Shown: piece after piece, positions 17,011 to 26,134 of the stretch
Layout: every line of letters begins with the position of its first letter
How positions within the stretch are numbered: the first letter of the stretch is position 1
From: Chryseobacterium endalhagicum
GTDB taxonomy: Bacteria; Bacteroidota; Bacteroidia; Flavobacteriales; Weeksellaceae
Assembly: GCF_016745235.1 (NCBI RefSeq)
Contig: NZ_JAELVM010000004.1
Span: 62,001 to 126,000 of the forward strand
Length of the DNA stretch: 64,000 nt
Direction of reading: 5' to 3'
Notes under the pieces: generated by a model
The model's input: the letters and a program-made list of their open reading frames with translations, nothing else
Told to the model about the DNA's origin: nothing
Database searches by the model: none
Position numbers and translations under genes: made by a program

Positions 17011-20000
17011 ATGAATTTATCCTTTAAAACTCATTTAAAAAATACTTCTATTGCCTTTCGGACCGTATTGTCTGCCGGAGTTCTGTATTCCTGCGCAACA
17101 TATAACGTAAAAAAGGGAAAAAACTTATTTGAAGTACAAAATTCCGACATAAAATCTGAAAACGATTTCAAAGTTTTTCTGATCGGAGATGCCGGAAATT
17201 CAGATGAGCCACAGGCACAGAATACTTTAAATTTACTCAAAAACAAACTGGATTCTGCAGACAGCAATTCTATGCTGATCTTCCTGGGTGATAATATTTA
17301 TCCCAACGGACTGCCAAAGGAATCAGATAAGGATTACACAGCGGCCAAACAAAAGCTCGAAAACCAGCTTTCGGTTACCAAAAATTTTAAAGGGAAAACA
17401 CTGGTCATTCCGGGAAATCATGACTGGAATAACGGCCTGGACGGGTTAAAAGCTCAGGAAGACCTTGTGAAAGCCTATTTCAACGATAAAAAAGCTTTTC
17501 TGCCTAAAAATTCCTGCGGAATTGATGATATTAATTTATCGAAAGACATCAAGCTTATCGTGATTGATACCGAATGGGCACTCGTCAACTGGGATCAATA
17601 TCCCGGCGTGAATAAAAACTGTACGATCAAAACCCGCGAAGATTTTTTCACAGAATTCAAAGATCTTGTTACTAAAAACCAGGATAAAAGAATTATTGTT
17701 GCGCTCCATCATCCGGTGATCAGCAGCGGAACCCATGCAGGTTTCAACTCTGCGAAGGCACATCTTTACCCGCTGAAAAGCAAAATCCCGGTTCCGGTGG
17801 TTGCCAGCGTGGTGAATATCCTGAGAAGTTCTTCCGGAGCAAGTCTGGAAGACATTAATAACCAACACTATGCTGATCTGGCCAACCGTTTAAAAAGTAT
17901 CGTTCAGGATAAAGAGAATATTATTTTTGTTTCTGGACATGATCATAATCTGCAGTATCATGAAGACCGGAATATCAGGCAGATCGTAAGTGGCGCAGGT
18001 TCAAAAATTGATCCTTCCACGATTGTGGAAAAAAGTGACTTTTCATACGGAGGCAGCGGTTTTGCCGTTCTTAACCTCAGAAAAGACCAAAGCACAGACG
18101 TTGAATATTTCTCCACGAAAGACAACAGCCTGAAAAAGCTTACCCATATTTCGGTGATCTCAAAGCCGGATGCATTTGTGAACAATTATCCAAAATCTTT
18201 TCCGGGGAATGTCACATCAAGTATTTATCCGGTGGAGCTTACGAAAAAAGGACCTGTATACCGCTGGCTTTGGGGTGAGCATTACAGAAGATACTACGGA
18301 ATCCCTATTGATGCGCCTACAGCAGACCTTGCTACTTTAAACGGTGGGTTTACGCCGTTCAGAGAAGGTGGCGGTAACCAGTCGAACAGTTTAAGGCTGA
18401 AAGCGGCAGACGGACAGGAATTTGTGATGCGCGGGGTGAAAAAAAGTGCCGTCCGTTTCCTGAACAATATGGCTTTCAAGAAAAGTACGTTCGGTAATGA
18501 GCTGAACAATACCTTCCCTGAAAAATTCCTTCTGGATTTTTATACAACGAATCATCCGTTTACACCATTCTCCGTGGGAAATATGGCTGATAAACTGAAT
18601 ATTTTCCATAGCAATCCCAAATTATATTACATTCCAAAGCAATATGCTTTAGGAGAGTACAATGAAAATTACGGGGATGAAATGTACATGATCGAGGAAC
18701 GTTTTTCTTCTGATCCTAAAACGCTGGCTTCGCTGGACAACGCAAAAGATATTGTGTCTACAGATGATGTCCTGAAAAATTTTTCCAAAAACTATAAATA
18801 TTCCGTAGACCGTGAATCTTATATCAGAGCCAGGATCTTTGATATGCTGATCGGCGACTGGGACAGGCATTCCGACCAGTGGAAATGGGCAGAATACGAG
18901 GATGGCGACAAGGTTATCTATAAACCTATTCCCAAGGACAGAGATCAGGCCTTCAGTAAATACGACGGGGCTGCTTTCAGAATTATTATGAATGTTCCGG
19001 CCATCCGCCACATGAAAACGTTTAAAGAAGACATCAAAAATGTAAAATGGATGAATATGGAGCCGTATCCGCTGGATCTTGTCTTTTTAAAAGGCGCTAC
19101 TCAGGAAGAATGGATCGCACAGGCTCAGTATATCCAGGAACATCTTACGGATGCTGATATTGACGATGCGTTCACCAATCTTCCGAAAGAAGTGAAAGAT
19201 GAAACGTTAGCTGATATTCAGAGAAAATTAAAAGTAAGAAAAACAAAACTACAGGATTACGCAGCGAAGTATTATGATGTACTTCAAGAAAAGGTATCTC
19301 TGGCAGGTACGGTGAATCCGGATAAATTCGTGATTACAAAGACGGGGAAATCCGTGAATGTAAAGCAATATAAATTAGATAAAAACAAAGAAAACCCTGA
19401 GCTTGTTTTTGAGAAAAACTACGAGGATTCGAAAACAAAAGAACTTTGGATCTACGGTCTTGAAGATGATGATATTTATGAGGTTTCGGGAGAAGGAAGA
19501 CCTAAGATGAGCATCAGGCTCATCGGGGGGTACAACCATGATGTTTACAATATTGCTGACGGAAAAAGTGTAAAGATTTATGATTTTAAATCCCAGAAAA
19601 ATACCTACAACGGTTCGGCAACAAAAAATATTTCTGATGATTATGATGTGAATACCTACAATTACAAACATCCGAAATATAACTTCTTTGCAGGCTATCC
19701 GAATGCTGATTACAATCCAGACGACGGAGTGATCATAGGCGTTCTGGCGAATTACACGGTAAATAATTTCATCCGCGATCCTTATACGCAGAAACACAGC
19801 CTGAAAGCTAATTTCTATACGGCTACGGCAGGGTTTAACGTTGCGTACAAAGGTATTTTCAAAAAGGCAATCGGCGGATGGGACTTTAACCTTGATGCGG
19901 CTTACACGACTCCTAAGTTTGCAAAAAACTTTTTCGGGCTTTCCAACGAAAGTTACTACGATAAGGAAGAGACGGAAAGAGAATACAACAGAGCAAGGAT

Positions 20001-20724
20001 CTCTAAGTTCAATTTTGCGCCTTCGATCTCTAAAAAAAGCTGGATGAATCTTCAGCATCAGTTCCAGCTGACCTTTGAGAGCAATAAGGTTCAGCGCAAA
20101 GGAGACCGCTTCGTAGACCAGTCTCCGGATGTGCGGCCGGAAGTTTTCAACAGCCAGCAGTTTGCGGGAGCCAATTATACATTCAGTTTTAAGAATTTAG
20201 ATAACAATGCCTTCCCTACTTTAGGACTTGAATTCCTTGTGAATGCCGACTGGAAAACGAATACGTCCAATACGGAAAGGAATTTCTTCACCCTGAACGG
20301 AACATTAACCATTGATCATAAGCTTGACAAAAGAGGTGTTTTTGTTTTTGCCAATTCCAGTAATGCAATGTGGATCAGCAACAATAATTTTGAATTCTAC
20401 CAGGCAGCAAGCATTGGCGGAAACAACGGGATGCGGGCATTCAGAAATGACAGGTTTTCAGGAAAATCTTACTTTACCAATAATTCTGAGATCCGCTGGG
20501 ATTTCGGAAGGGTGAGAAACAATATTGTTCCTGCTAATATGGGTGTTCTGATCGGTTATGATCTGGGCCGTGTGTGGAATGACAATGAAGATTCTGACAA
20601 GTGGCACCAATCCGTGGGAGCAGGCTTCTGGATGAGCGTTGTAGAAATGTTCTCCGCAAGACTGAATTACTTTTACGGCTCGGATGGTGGCAGAATTTCT
20701 GCAGGGGTAGGAATGACTTTTTAA
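17011..20724 (+). CDS. Metallophosphoesterase / kinase-like / outer-membrane barrel fusion protein
   Basis: 1237 residues. A probable lipobox (GVLYSC, Cys28) follows a hydrophobic stretch. Residues about 52-330 are a calcineurin-type phosphoesterase with the full motif set: GDAG (Asp60), GDNIYP (Asp94), GNHDW (Asn136-His137), LHHP (about 232-235) and SGHDHN (about 308-313). Around residues 605-655 DMLIGDWDRHSDQW and PIPKDRDQAF resemble the catalytic and metal-binding motifs of CotH/HipA/FAM20-like kinase folds; this reading is tentative. From about residue 895 the pattern is a BamA/Omp85-type surface-antigen barrel, ending in GVGMTF with a terminal Phe. Likely anchored in the outer membrane. 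The gene stands alone. Confidence 0.85.
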   Translation: MNLSFKTHLKNTSIAFRTVLSAGVLYSCATYNVKKGKNLFEVQNSDIKSENDFKVFLIGDAGNSDEPQAQNTLNLLKNKLDSADSNSMLIFLGDNIYPNGLPKESDKDYTAAKQKLENQLSVTKNFKGKTLVIPGNHDWNNGLDGLKAQEDLVKAYFNDKKAFLPKNSCGIDDINLSKDIKLIVIDTEWALVNWDQYPGVNKNCTIKTREDFFTEFKDLVTKNQDKRIIVALHHPVISSGTHAGFNSAKAHLYPLKSKIPVPVVASVVNILRSSSGASLEDINNQHYADLANRLKSIVQDKENIIFVSGHDHNLQYHEDRNIRQIVSGAGSKIDPSTIVEKSDFSYGGSGFAVLNLRKDQSTDVEYFSTKDNSLKKLTHISVISKPDAFVNNYPKSFPGNVTSSIYPVELTKKGPVYRWLWGEHYRRYYGIPIDAPTADLATLNGGFTPFREGGGNQSNSLRLKAADGQEFVMRGVKKSAVRFLNNMAFKKSTFGNELNNTFPEKFLLDFYTTNHPFTPFSVGNMADKLNIFHSNPKLYYIPKQYALGEYNENYGDEMYMIEERFSSDPKTLASLDNAKDIVSTDDVLKNFSKNYKYSVDRESYIRARIFDMLIGDWDRHSDQWKWAEYEDGDKVIYKPIPKDRDQAFSKYDGAAFRIIMNVPAIRHMKTFKEDIKNVKWMNMEPYPLDLVFLKGATQEEWIAQAQYIQEHLTDADIDDAFTNLPKEVKDETLADIQRKLKVRKTKLQDYAAKYYDVLQEKVSLAGTVNPDKFVITKTGKSVNVKQYKLDKNKENPELVFEKNYEDSKTKELWIYGLEDDDIYEVSGEGRPKMSIRLIGGYNHDVYNIADGKSVKIYDFKSQKNTYNGSATKNISDDYDVNTYNYKHPKYNFFAGYPNADYNPDDGVIIGVLANYTVNNFIRDPYTQKHSLKANFYTATAGFNVAYKGIFKKAIGGWDFNLDAAYTTPKFAKNFFGLSNESYYDKEETEREYNRARISKFNFAPSISKKSWMNLQHQFQLTFESNKVQRKGDRFVDQSPDVRPEVFNSQQFAGANYTFSFKNLDNNAFPTLGLEFLVNADWKTNTSNTERNFFTLNGTLTIDHKLDKRGVFVFANSSNAMWISNNNFEFYQAASIGGNNGMRAFRNDRFSGKSYFTNNSEIRWDFGRVRNNIVPANMGVLIGYDLGRVWNDNEDSDKWHQSVGAGFWMSVVEMFSARLNYFYGSDGGRISAGVGMTF

Positions 20725-20752
20725 GCAAAACCTTTACGAAGATCAGTGGTAA

Positions 20753-20774
20753 ACCGGTATAAAAATATACCGGT
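20753..20774. repeat. Short perfect hairpin after the phosphoesterase-barrel gene
   Basis: ACCGGTATA (20753-20761) pairs with TATACCGGT (20766-20774) around an AAAA loop. No T run follows, so terminator function is doubtful. The rest of the 280-base gap to 21007 is AT-rich with only a promoter box. Confidence 0.5.
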
Positions 20775-20965
20775 GGTTATATGATTTATATCAATTTTTA
20801 CTATAAAATAAATTTAAAAGGCGACTCATTTCATTTATAAATCACTACAAATAAAGCAAATACGATCTGGAAAGTCAGATCATATATTTTTGAATTTCAA
20901 ACAAATACACACATAGTTCAATATGTTTGTACATCTGCTAAAAAATCAATGTTTTTAAAACCATC

Positions 20966-20973
20966 TATATTTG
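20966..20973 (+). promoter_or_regulatory. -7 box TATATTTG
   Basis: Exact TAnnTTTG, 33 bases upstream of the ATG at 21007. It overlaps an alternative in-frame start at 20971, arguing for the 21007 start. Confidence 0.6.
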
Positions 20974-21006
20974 TTTTCAAATTATTTCAACAAAACAAAC
21001 TATTGG

Positions 21007-21726
21007 ATGAAGAAAACGCTATCATACATGGCATTATTTGTCATGTCTTTAAACGTAAACGCACAAGTGGGTATAGAAACCCCAACACCACAGAACACAC
21101 TCCATGTGAACGGGAGTCTTCAGGTGGTAAAAGACCTTAACGTAGGTGGCAACGCAAAGACGAAAGGAAACTCCGGAAACCGCGGAGAAGTATTAATGTC
21201 AAATGGAAACGGGAATGCACCATCCTGGACCACCATTGAATCCCAGAATTTTTTAAAAGTAGTATTTGTCGGCAATAAAACGGACATCAATCCGAGCTCG
21301 GGAAGCTATACCGGTACCGGAAGCAACCCGATCAGCACGCATGACAGCTACGCAAAAAGCTATGTATACAATGTGACGAACAAAGTGGATAATACCTATC
21401 TTACGTATAATTCAACGACAGGATTATTCACCGTAGTAAAACCCGGATACTACAATATTGTTCCTTACATCACGTATGACCTCAGCTTAAACGGCAACGG
21501 CTATACGGCAGGAACAGCGAAGTCTTCCATTCAGAGGGTTTCTCCGGCTACCTCCACATTGGCTTCCATTTCCACGGGACATGGCGAGCGTACACTGGGC
21601 GTGAACCACAACCTGTCCTCCATTACTTATTTCAATAAGGATGAAACGTTCAGGGTACGATGTGTATACACCCAGAATTTCAGATTATCTGCGGGTAATA
21701 TTCACATTTCTTACCTTACGCCGTAA
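21007..21726 (+). CDS. Secreted protein with C1q/TNF-like C-terminal half
   Basis: 239 residues from the ATG at 21007. Signal peptide MKKTLSYMALFVMSLNVNA, then QVGIETPTPQNTLHVNG, an N-terminal opening seen in a large group of Chryseobacterium secreted proteins. The region to about residue 60 is a short repeat-like stretch (LNVGGNAKTKGNSGNRGEVL). The C-terminal 150 residues are strand-rich, with TTGLFTVVKPGYYNIVPYIT close to the C1q-like jelly-roll pattern and a typical last strand with SAGNIHISYL. The upstream in-frame start at 20971 is less likely because a promoter box lies there. Role unknown; perhaps a surface or fibre-tip protein. Confidence 0.75.
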   Translation: MKKTLSYMALFVMSLNVNAQVGIETPTPQNTLHVNGSLQVVKDLNVGGNAKTKGNSGNRGEVLMSNGNGNAPSWTTIESQNFLKVVFVGNKTDINPSSGSYTGTGSNPISTHDSYAKSYVYNVTNKVDNTYLTYNSTTGLFTVVKPGYYNIVPYITYDLSLNGNGYTAGTAKSSIQRVSPATSTLASISTGHGERTLGVNHNLSSITYFNKDETFRVRCVYTQNFRLSAGNIHISYLTP

Positions 21727-21750
21727 GATATTTTTAGATTTAACCTTCAG

Positions 21751-22635
21751 CTATTTTGTCTGAGGGTTAAATTCAAATCTATATACATTTCCACCGGTAT
21801 CTTTGTCTTTTTCATCAGCAATCAGCAAGGTCTGATCATCAAGAAAAACGACCGCTTCCTTCTGTGAATTGTGGTTTAAGGATATTCTTTCAATTTTGGA
21901 AGTATTGAAATTATCCGCCCCGAATCCTGAAAGTACATGAATATTTTTATGGGTAAGCAGAACAATCTTATCATTGGTACTGTTGATGGCAGCAGAAGTG
22001 ATGGCAGCATCGCTGTATTTTCCTTCAAGCTTTAATTTTCCAATCAGTTTTGCTTCAAAATCCCCTTCTTTATTAGGAACCTGGAAAACCAGGAAAGTTC
22101 CATCAAAACCTTTGCTTCTGTTCTTGGTGAAAAGGTAGAAATTTCCGTTCATCTCTACAAAAGCCTCACAATCATACAGCCAGTTTGATTTCTTCGGAGG
22201 AAATTCTGTCTGCCCTTCATAATGGAATTTTGTAGTCTGAACAGCTTTGGTCGTTTTTTGAAAACTGTCTTTTAAATCCAGTTTTAAAATCGCCAGATTC
22301 TGTCTGATGTTGTCATTATTTCCAAAATCCCCGAGGTAGATATTTCCCTGGGCATCTTTTGTAATATCCTCCCAGTCATTATTTTCAGCATTTTCCACCA
22401 GAACATCGGTCACCAGCTTTCCCTGCATATCCAGACCGTATACCACATTTTTATTTCCCTGATCTTCTATAGCCCAGACGGTGTTTTTATCCTGGGACAA
22501 AACAATTCCGGAAACTTCTTTCAGCTTTTTGGGTAATGAAAATTCTATTTTCAGATCGTCTGTTTTAGGGGAATCCTGAGCTTTCGGATTACAGCTCCAC
22601 AACAGAAAAGCGGACAAGGTAAGAATACGCAACAT
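21751..22635 (-). CDS. Lipoprotein with beta-propeller-like repeats
   Basis: 294 residues. Lipobox LLWSC (Cys15). The mature part repeats strand patterns with LSQDKNTVWAIEDQGN, NDWEDITKDAQGNIYLGDF and SAAINSTNDKIVLLTHKN, suggesting a propeller fold, perhaps of the SdiA-regulated / strictosidine-synthase-like type. The NDWED motif and YDCEAF (about residue 150) are distinctive. Function unknown. It lies 2 bases after the FUSC gene on the same strand, so it is probably the last gene of a mazG-FUSC-lipoprotein transcript. Confidence 0.78.
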   Translation of the reverse strand: MLRILTLSAFLLWSCNPKAQDSPKTDDLKIEFSLPKKLKEVSGIVLSQDKNTVWAIEDQGNKNVVYGLDMQGKLVTDVLVENAENNDWEDITKDAQGNIYLGDFGNNDNIRQNLAILKLDLKDSFQKTTKAVQTTKFHYEGQTEFPPKKSNWLYDCEAFVEMNGNFYLFTKNRSKGFDGTFLVFQVPNKEGDFEAKLIGKLKLEGKYSDAAITSAAINSTNDKIVLLTHKNIHVLSGFGADNFNTSKIERISLNHNSQKEAVVFLDDQTLLIADEKDKDTGGNVYRFEFNPQTK

Positions 22636-22637
22636 AG

Positions 22638-23720
22638 CTATTTTTTTAATTTTTTAAACTGAAAATACGAGTACCGTATATTTTTCTCTAAGTTATTAAT
22701 AATCTGCTGACGGTGCAGAAAAAAACCGGCCGTAAGCCCTATTAAACTTCCGATAATGGTATCCAGAAGTCTTGCATGCATCAGATTTTCTACATTATGA
22801 TGAACCAGGCTTCCCGTTTCCGTCAGAAGAATGGTTAATGGGGTTATAAAAACCACTGCAAAACCGTAATTTCTTACAATAAGCAATTCTATGATAAACT
22901 GCAGCACGGTAATAATGATGATCATTTCTATTTTGGCAGGATCAAACAGCAGGATGAGCCATGCAAAACCTATTCCAATAAAGGTTCCGAGGATCCTGTG
23001 CATATTCCGCTGGCGTACGTGTTCAAAATTCCGGCCCTGTATAATTGCTATGGCTGCGATAGAGATCCAATAGGTATTTTCAAATTTCAGCAGATGTCCA
23101 ACGATTAATGTCAGCATCATAAAGAAGCCGATGATGGTGCTTTCTACAAATTTAGTATATCTTCTTTTACTAAATTTTCTCCTTCTGGGAATAGAAAAAA
23201 CTTCTCCTTTCTCTATAAAAACAGAGTACAGAAAAGCCAATGAACAGGATAAGATCGCTCCCATTGCAACAAGTCCTACCCGTGTAGGAATCATTTCCAG
23301 ATCAAACTGATAGGTGCTTGCCATGGAGGCCAGCATAATAAAGAAAAAATTTCCCGGTGGCGGAACTTTGAAATACGAGGTAATAAAATGGGCCAGAAAA
23401 GAGACAATTCCCAAAGACAGACCTGCGGCATAAGCATTAAAGCTGAAAAACAGACTGATGGTAAAGGAAAAGACCATCCCGAACGCACAAACCGCCAGAT
23501 GCACCATGCGCTGCGTGATTGGCGCTGAAGTAAAATATAAAATCGTCAACGCTCCCAAACTCGACAGACTTCCGTAATTGGGTTTTCCGAGGAAATAGCC
23601 GATAAACAGGCAGCTGCCAATACAAAGTGCTGCCAGAAAGGGAAAATGCCACTTCCTTTCTGTCTTTTTAAATTCCAGCAGATACTGAAACCTGTGGTGT
23701 ACGGGACGCTCTGCCTTCAT
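22638..23720 (-). CDS. FUSC-family inner-membrane protein
   Basis: 360 residues with two blocks of hydrophobic helices (about 25-155 and 195-345) in the arrangement of FUSC/aromatic-acid exporter (AaeB/YccS-like) proteins. Characteristic stretches are YFLGKPNYGSLSSLGALTILY and YWISIAAIAIIQGRNFEHVRQRNMHRILGT cut by loops, the latter matching the C-terminal repeat with conserved RxxxRxxGT. Shorter than full-length AaeB/YccS, apparently without the large cytosolic domain. Substrate unknown. Its stop abuts the lipoprotein gene, and its start directly follows the mazG stop. Confidence 0.87.
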   Translation of the reverse strand: MKAERPVHHRFQYLLEFKKTERKWHFPFLAALCIGSCLFIGYFLGKPNYGSLSSLGALTILYFTSAPITQRMVHLAVCAFGMVFSFTISLFFSFNAYAAGLSLGIVSFLAHFITSYFKVPPPGNFFFIMLASMASTYQFDLEMIPTRVGLVAMGAILSCSLAFLYSVFIEKGEVFSIPRRRKFSKRRYTKFVESTIIGFFMMLTLIVGHLLKFENTYWISIAAIAIIQGRNFEHVRQRNMHRILGTFIGIGFAWLILLFDPAKIEMIIIITVLQFIIELLIVRNYGFAVVFITPLTILLTETGSLVHHNVENLMHARLLDTIIGSLIGLTAGFFLHRQQIINNLEKNIRYSYFQFKKLKK

Positions 23721-24488
23721 TTATGACATGAGTTTTGCCTTCTCCCACAATACATCCATCTCCTCCAAAGACAAATCCGCCAGCTTTACATCTGATTCTT
23801 CCGCCAGCCTTTCCATTTTCTGGAACCTGGAAATAAATTTCAGATTGGTTCTTTCCAACGCAGAATCCGGATTCAGTCCTGAGATCCTTGCATAATTGAT
23901 CAGGGAGAAAAATACATCTCCAAGTTCAAGTTCTTTTTTATCTAAGTCCGTCTCTTCATGAAATTCCCGGATTTCTTCATCCACTTTTTTCCATGCATCT
24001 TCCGCATCATGGAATTCAAATCCGATGCCTTTTACTTTATCCTGAATTCTGTAAGCTTTTACAAGGCTTGGAAGGCTTTTCGGGACACCGCCCAAAATAG
24101 ACTTATTGCCTTCTTTCAGTTTCAGTTTTTCCCAGTTCTGCTTCACTTCTTCTTCATCTTTCACTTCTATGCCTCCGTAAATATGAGGATGACGGAAGAT
24201 CAGTTTTTCATTTAAAGAATTAATGACATCCGCTATATCGAAGCTTTCCTTTTCGGAGCCTATTTTAGCATAAAAAACCAGGTGAAGCAGTACATCACCC
24301 AACTCTTTTTTGATTTCCTGTAAATCTTCCTGCAGGATGGCATCTGAAAGTTCATAAGTTTCTTCAAGGGTCAAATGACGCAGGGACTGCAGTGTCTGTT
24401 TCTGGTCCCACGGACATTTTTCACGGAGATCATCCATAATGTCTAGTAATCTTCCGAAAGCTTCCAGTTTTTCCTGTTTGGTATTCAT
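23721..24488 (-). CDS. mazG: Nucleoside triphosphate pyrophosphohydrolase MazG
   Basis: Hydrolyses (d)NTPs to NMP and pyrophosphate, limiting abnormal or excess nucleotides. 255 residues with two MazG helical domains: the first has CPWDQKQTLQSLRHLTLEE and the metal-binding EETYEL...KELGDVLLHLVF; the second has DEEIREF and ELGDVFFSLINYAR. I use the ATG at 24488 (MNTKQEKLEAFGRL); an in-frame codon 24 bases upstream lies inside a promoter box. First gene of a run with FUSC and a lipoprotein gene. Confidence 0.95.
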   Translation of the reverse strand: MNTKQEKLEAFGRLLDIMDDLREKCPWDQKQTLQSLRHLTLEETYELSDAILQEDLQEIKKELGDVLLHLVFYAKIGSEKESFDIADVINSLNEKLIFRHPHIYGGIEVKDEEEVKQNWEKLKLKEGNKSILGGVPKSLPSLVKAYRIQDKVKGIGFEFHDAEDAWKKVDEEIREFHEETDLDKKELELGDVFFSLINYARISGLNPDSALERTNLKFISRFQKMERLAEESDVKLADLSLEEMDVLWEKAKLMS

Positions 24489-24509
24489 AATTGGGAATTC
24501 AAAGTAGTG

Positions 24510-24517
24510 CAAATTTA
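24510..24517 (-). promoter_or_regulatory. -7 box TAAATTTG for mazG
   Basis: Exact TAnnTTTG on the minus strand, 21 bases upstream of the mazG ATG. Confidence 0.62.
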
Positions 24518-24614
24518 GGGTAAATCTTTAATTAAGCTCTTTTGTCTTCAAAGAAAAGTTCAAGACCTGGAAATTCTGCTAAAAATAAAATGAAGCTTGC
24601 TTAGTACTCGAGGA

Positions 24615-24647
24615 ATCCATGTCAAGGTTTAAAACCTTGACATGGAT
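24615..24647. repeat. Perfect 16-bp palindrome
   Basis: ATCCATGTCAAGGTTT (24615-24630) and its exact reverse complement (24632-24647) around one base. Lies in the 435-base gene-free gap between mazG and the DUF5606 gene. No T run. Confidence 0.85.
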
Positions 24648-24689
24648 AGCATCTGATATTGGGTTTTGGTTTTTATTCGCAAGGACGCA

Positions 24690-24745
24690 AAACTTTTTTA
24701 TCATTAAGCTGTTTAAAGACGCAAGAAAATCAAAGATTTTCAGCT
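24690..24745. repeat. Small palindrome in a gene-free gap
   Basis: GAAAATC-AAA-GATTTTC (about 24726-24742), preceded by two GACGCAA words (24684-24690 and 24719-24725). Looks like a degraded dispersed repeat; no coding potential. Confidence 0.4.
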
Positions 24746-24774
24746 ATTCTTTAGGTGTGTGAATGAGTAGGTAA

Positions 24775-24859
24775 GTCATTGCAAACTTTTAGGAAGCAAT
24801 CTGATTTTTTAACAAGATTTCTTTTGAGATTGCTTCGTCACTTCGTTCCTCGCAATGAC
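24775..24859. repeat. Dispersed repeat with imperfect terminal inverted repeats
   Basis: The left end GTCATTGC...AGGAAGCAATCT (24775-24802) is an imperfect inverted copy of the right end 24827-24859, whose reverse complement reads GTCATTGCGAGGAACGAAGT and continues GACGAAGCAATCT. The right-end sequence is a repeat word found in many unrelated bacterial genomes. About 85 bases in total, no ORF. Confidence 0.7.
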
Positions 24860-24874
24860 AGATATAGCAACAAA

Positions 24875-24902
24875 AAAACCTCATCATTTCTGACAAGGTT
24901 TT
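24875..24902 (-). terminator. Probable terminator of the DUF5606 gene
   Basis: On the minus strand AAAACCT (24902-24896) pairs with AGGTTTT (24881-24875) around a 14-base loop, followed by a T-rich run. Weak stem. Confidence 0.45.
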
Positions 24903-24923
24903 ATATTTTAAATTCAGGAAGAA

Positions 24924-25481
24924 TTATCCTTTCTTAGTATGTGTACTTTTTGGAGCTGCTTTTGCTGCAGAAGTAGCTTTTACTTTTGGAGCGGCAGGCT
25001 TTTCTGCTTTTGGAGCTGCTTTTTTAGGAGCTTCTTTTTCAAGGCTTACTTCTTCCTGTGCACCATCCAAAGTTTCAGGTTCTGCTTTTACGAAGCTTTC
25101 AGGCGTAACATATCCTGCTTTCTGAAGGATGTTATACCACTGAGCCAGTTTCTTGATATCTGAAGCGTATACTCTTTCTGTATCATAGTTTGGAAGAGAA
25201 GTCGTCATAAAATCTTTCAACACATCATCTGAAGATTTGTGAGAAATAGCTTCTTTATACTCATTATTCTTAGCAATATTTTCAAAAACTTCGAACAAAG
25301 GAACTTCTTTATCAAACGTAAACATAGCGATATTATCCAGTAAACTCACCTGACTGGAGTTTCCGATGCTTACTTTTTTCTTTGTAGTAACATCTTCAAT
25401 GATAAAACCGTTTCTTAATTGAGAAACTAATTTGAAAAGTCCTGGCTTTCCGGAAATTGAAATTATTTTTTCTAACAGCAT
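24924..25481 (-). CDS. DUF5606 domain protein
   Basis: 185 residues from the ATG at 25481 (MLLEKIISISGKPGLFKLVSQ shortened). Residues 1-130 are the conserved domain: a beta-rich start (SGKPGLFKL, GFIIEDVTTKKKVSIG) and a helical part ending in WYNILQKAGYVTPE. The C-terminal 50 residues are a Lys/Ala/Pro-rich disordered tail (APKKAAPKAEKPAAPKVK), typical of proteins touching nucleic acids or ribosomes. Function unknown; in Flavobacteriia this gene usually sits beside def and ruvX, as here, which hints at a translation-linked role (inference). Confidence 0.85.
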   Translation of the reverse strand: MLLEKIISISGKPGLFKLVSQLRNGFIIEDVTTKKKVSIGNSSQVSLLDNIAMFTFDKEVPLFEVFENIAKNNEYKEAISHKSSDDVLKDFMTTSLPNYDTERVYASDIKKLAQWYNILQKAGYVTPESFVKAEPETLDGAQEEVSLEKEAPKKAAPKAEKPAAPKVKATSAAKAAPKSTHTKKG

Positions 25482-25561
25482 AATTTTATTTTTTGTAAAT
25501 TCTGCAATCGGCACGGAGCCTTTTGCGGTGTATTATTTTATTTTTTTAATCCTTTATTCAA

Positions 25562-26134
25562 TTATTTTGGAAATCTCATTTTGTAGCCGATGCTTACATC
25601 GCCATGAGAAATCTTTGTCAGTTTACCTTTAACAAGCTTTTTCTTCAAAGCGCTTAAATGGTCGGTAAACAGTACGCCTTCAATATGATCATATTCATGC
25701 TGAATTACGCGGGCTCTAATATCGGAAAAAGTTTCTGTATGTTTCACAAAATTTTCGTCATAATATTCAATAAGAATCGTTCCTTTTCTTTTCACATCTT
25801 CTCGTACATCCGGAATAGAAAGACATCCTTCATTGAATTTCCACTCTTCACCGGATTCTTCAAGAATCTTTGCATTAATGAAAACTTTCTTAAACTCAGC
25901 CAGTTCATCTTTGATATCCTCATAATCTTCGTCCTCCGCAAGAGGAGTCACATCAATCACGAACAGACGCAGATCCAGCCCGATCTGAGGTGCAGCCAGT
26001 CCTATACCGTTTGCACTGTACATCGTTTCGAACATATTATCTATAAGTTCCTGTAAACCGGGATAATCTTTTTCTATCTCTTTTCCCACTTTCCTTAAAA
26101 CGGGATCTCCAAAAGCTCTTATCGGTAAAATCAT
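25562..26134 (-). CDS. def: Peptide deformylase
   Basis: Removes the N-formyl group from nascent proteins. All three metal-site motifs are present: GIGLAAPQIG (motif 1), EGCLSIP (motif 2, Cys ligand) and QHEYDHIEG (motif 3, HExxH). 190 residues, normal length. Its start overlaps the ruvX stop by 4 bases (translational coupling). Confidence 0.97.
   Translation of the reverse strand: MILPIRAFGDPVLRKVGKEIEKDYPGLQELIDNMFETMYSANGIGLAAPQIGLDLRLFVIDVTPLAEDEDYEDIKDELAEFKKVFINAKILEESGEEWKFNEGCLSIPDVREDVKRKGTILIEYYDENFVKHTETFSDIRARVIQHEYDHIEGVLFTDHLSALKKKLVKGKLTKISHGDVSIGYKMRFPK

Noticed and set aside
19375..20058. 227-residue minus-strand ORF
   Set aside because: Lies wholly inside the phosphoesterase-barrel gene in antisense; composition is typical of a shadow frame and no domain is visible.
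20753..20774. Intrinsic terminator after the barrel gene
   Set aside because: The hairpin is perfect but lacks a following T run in either direction.
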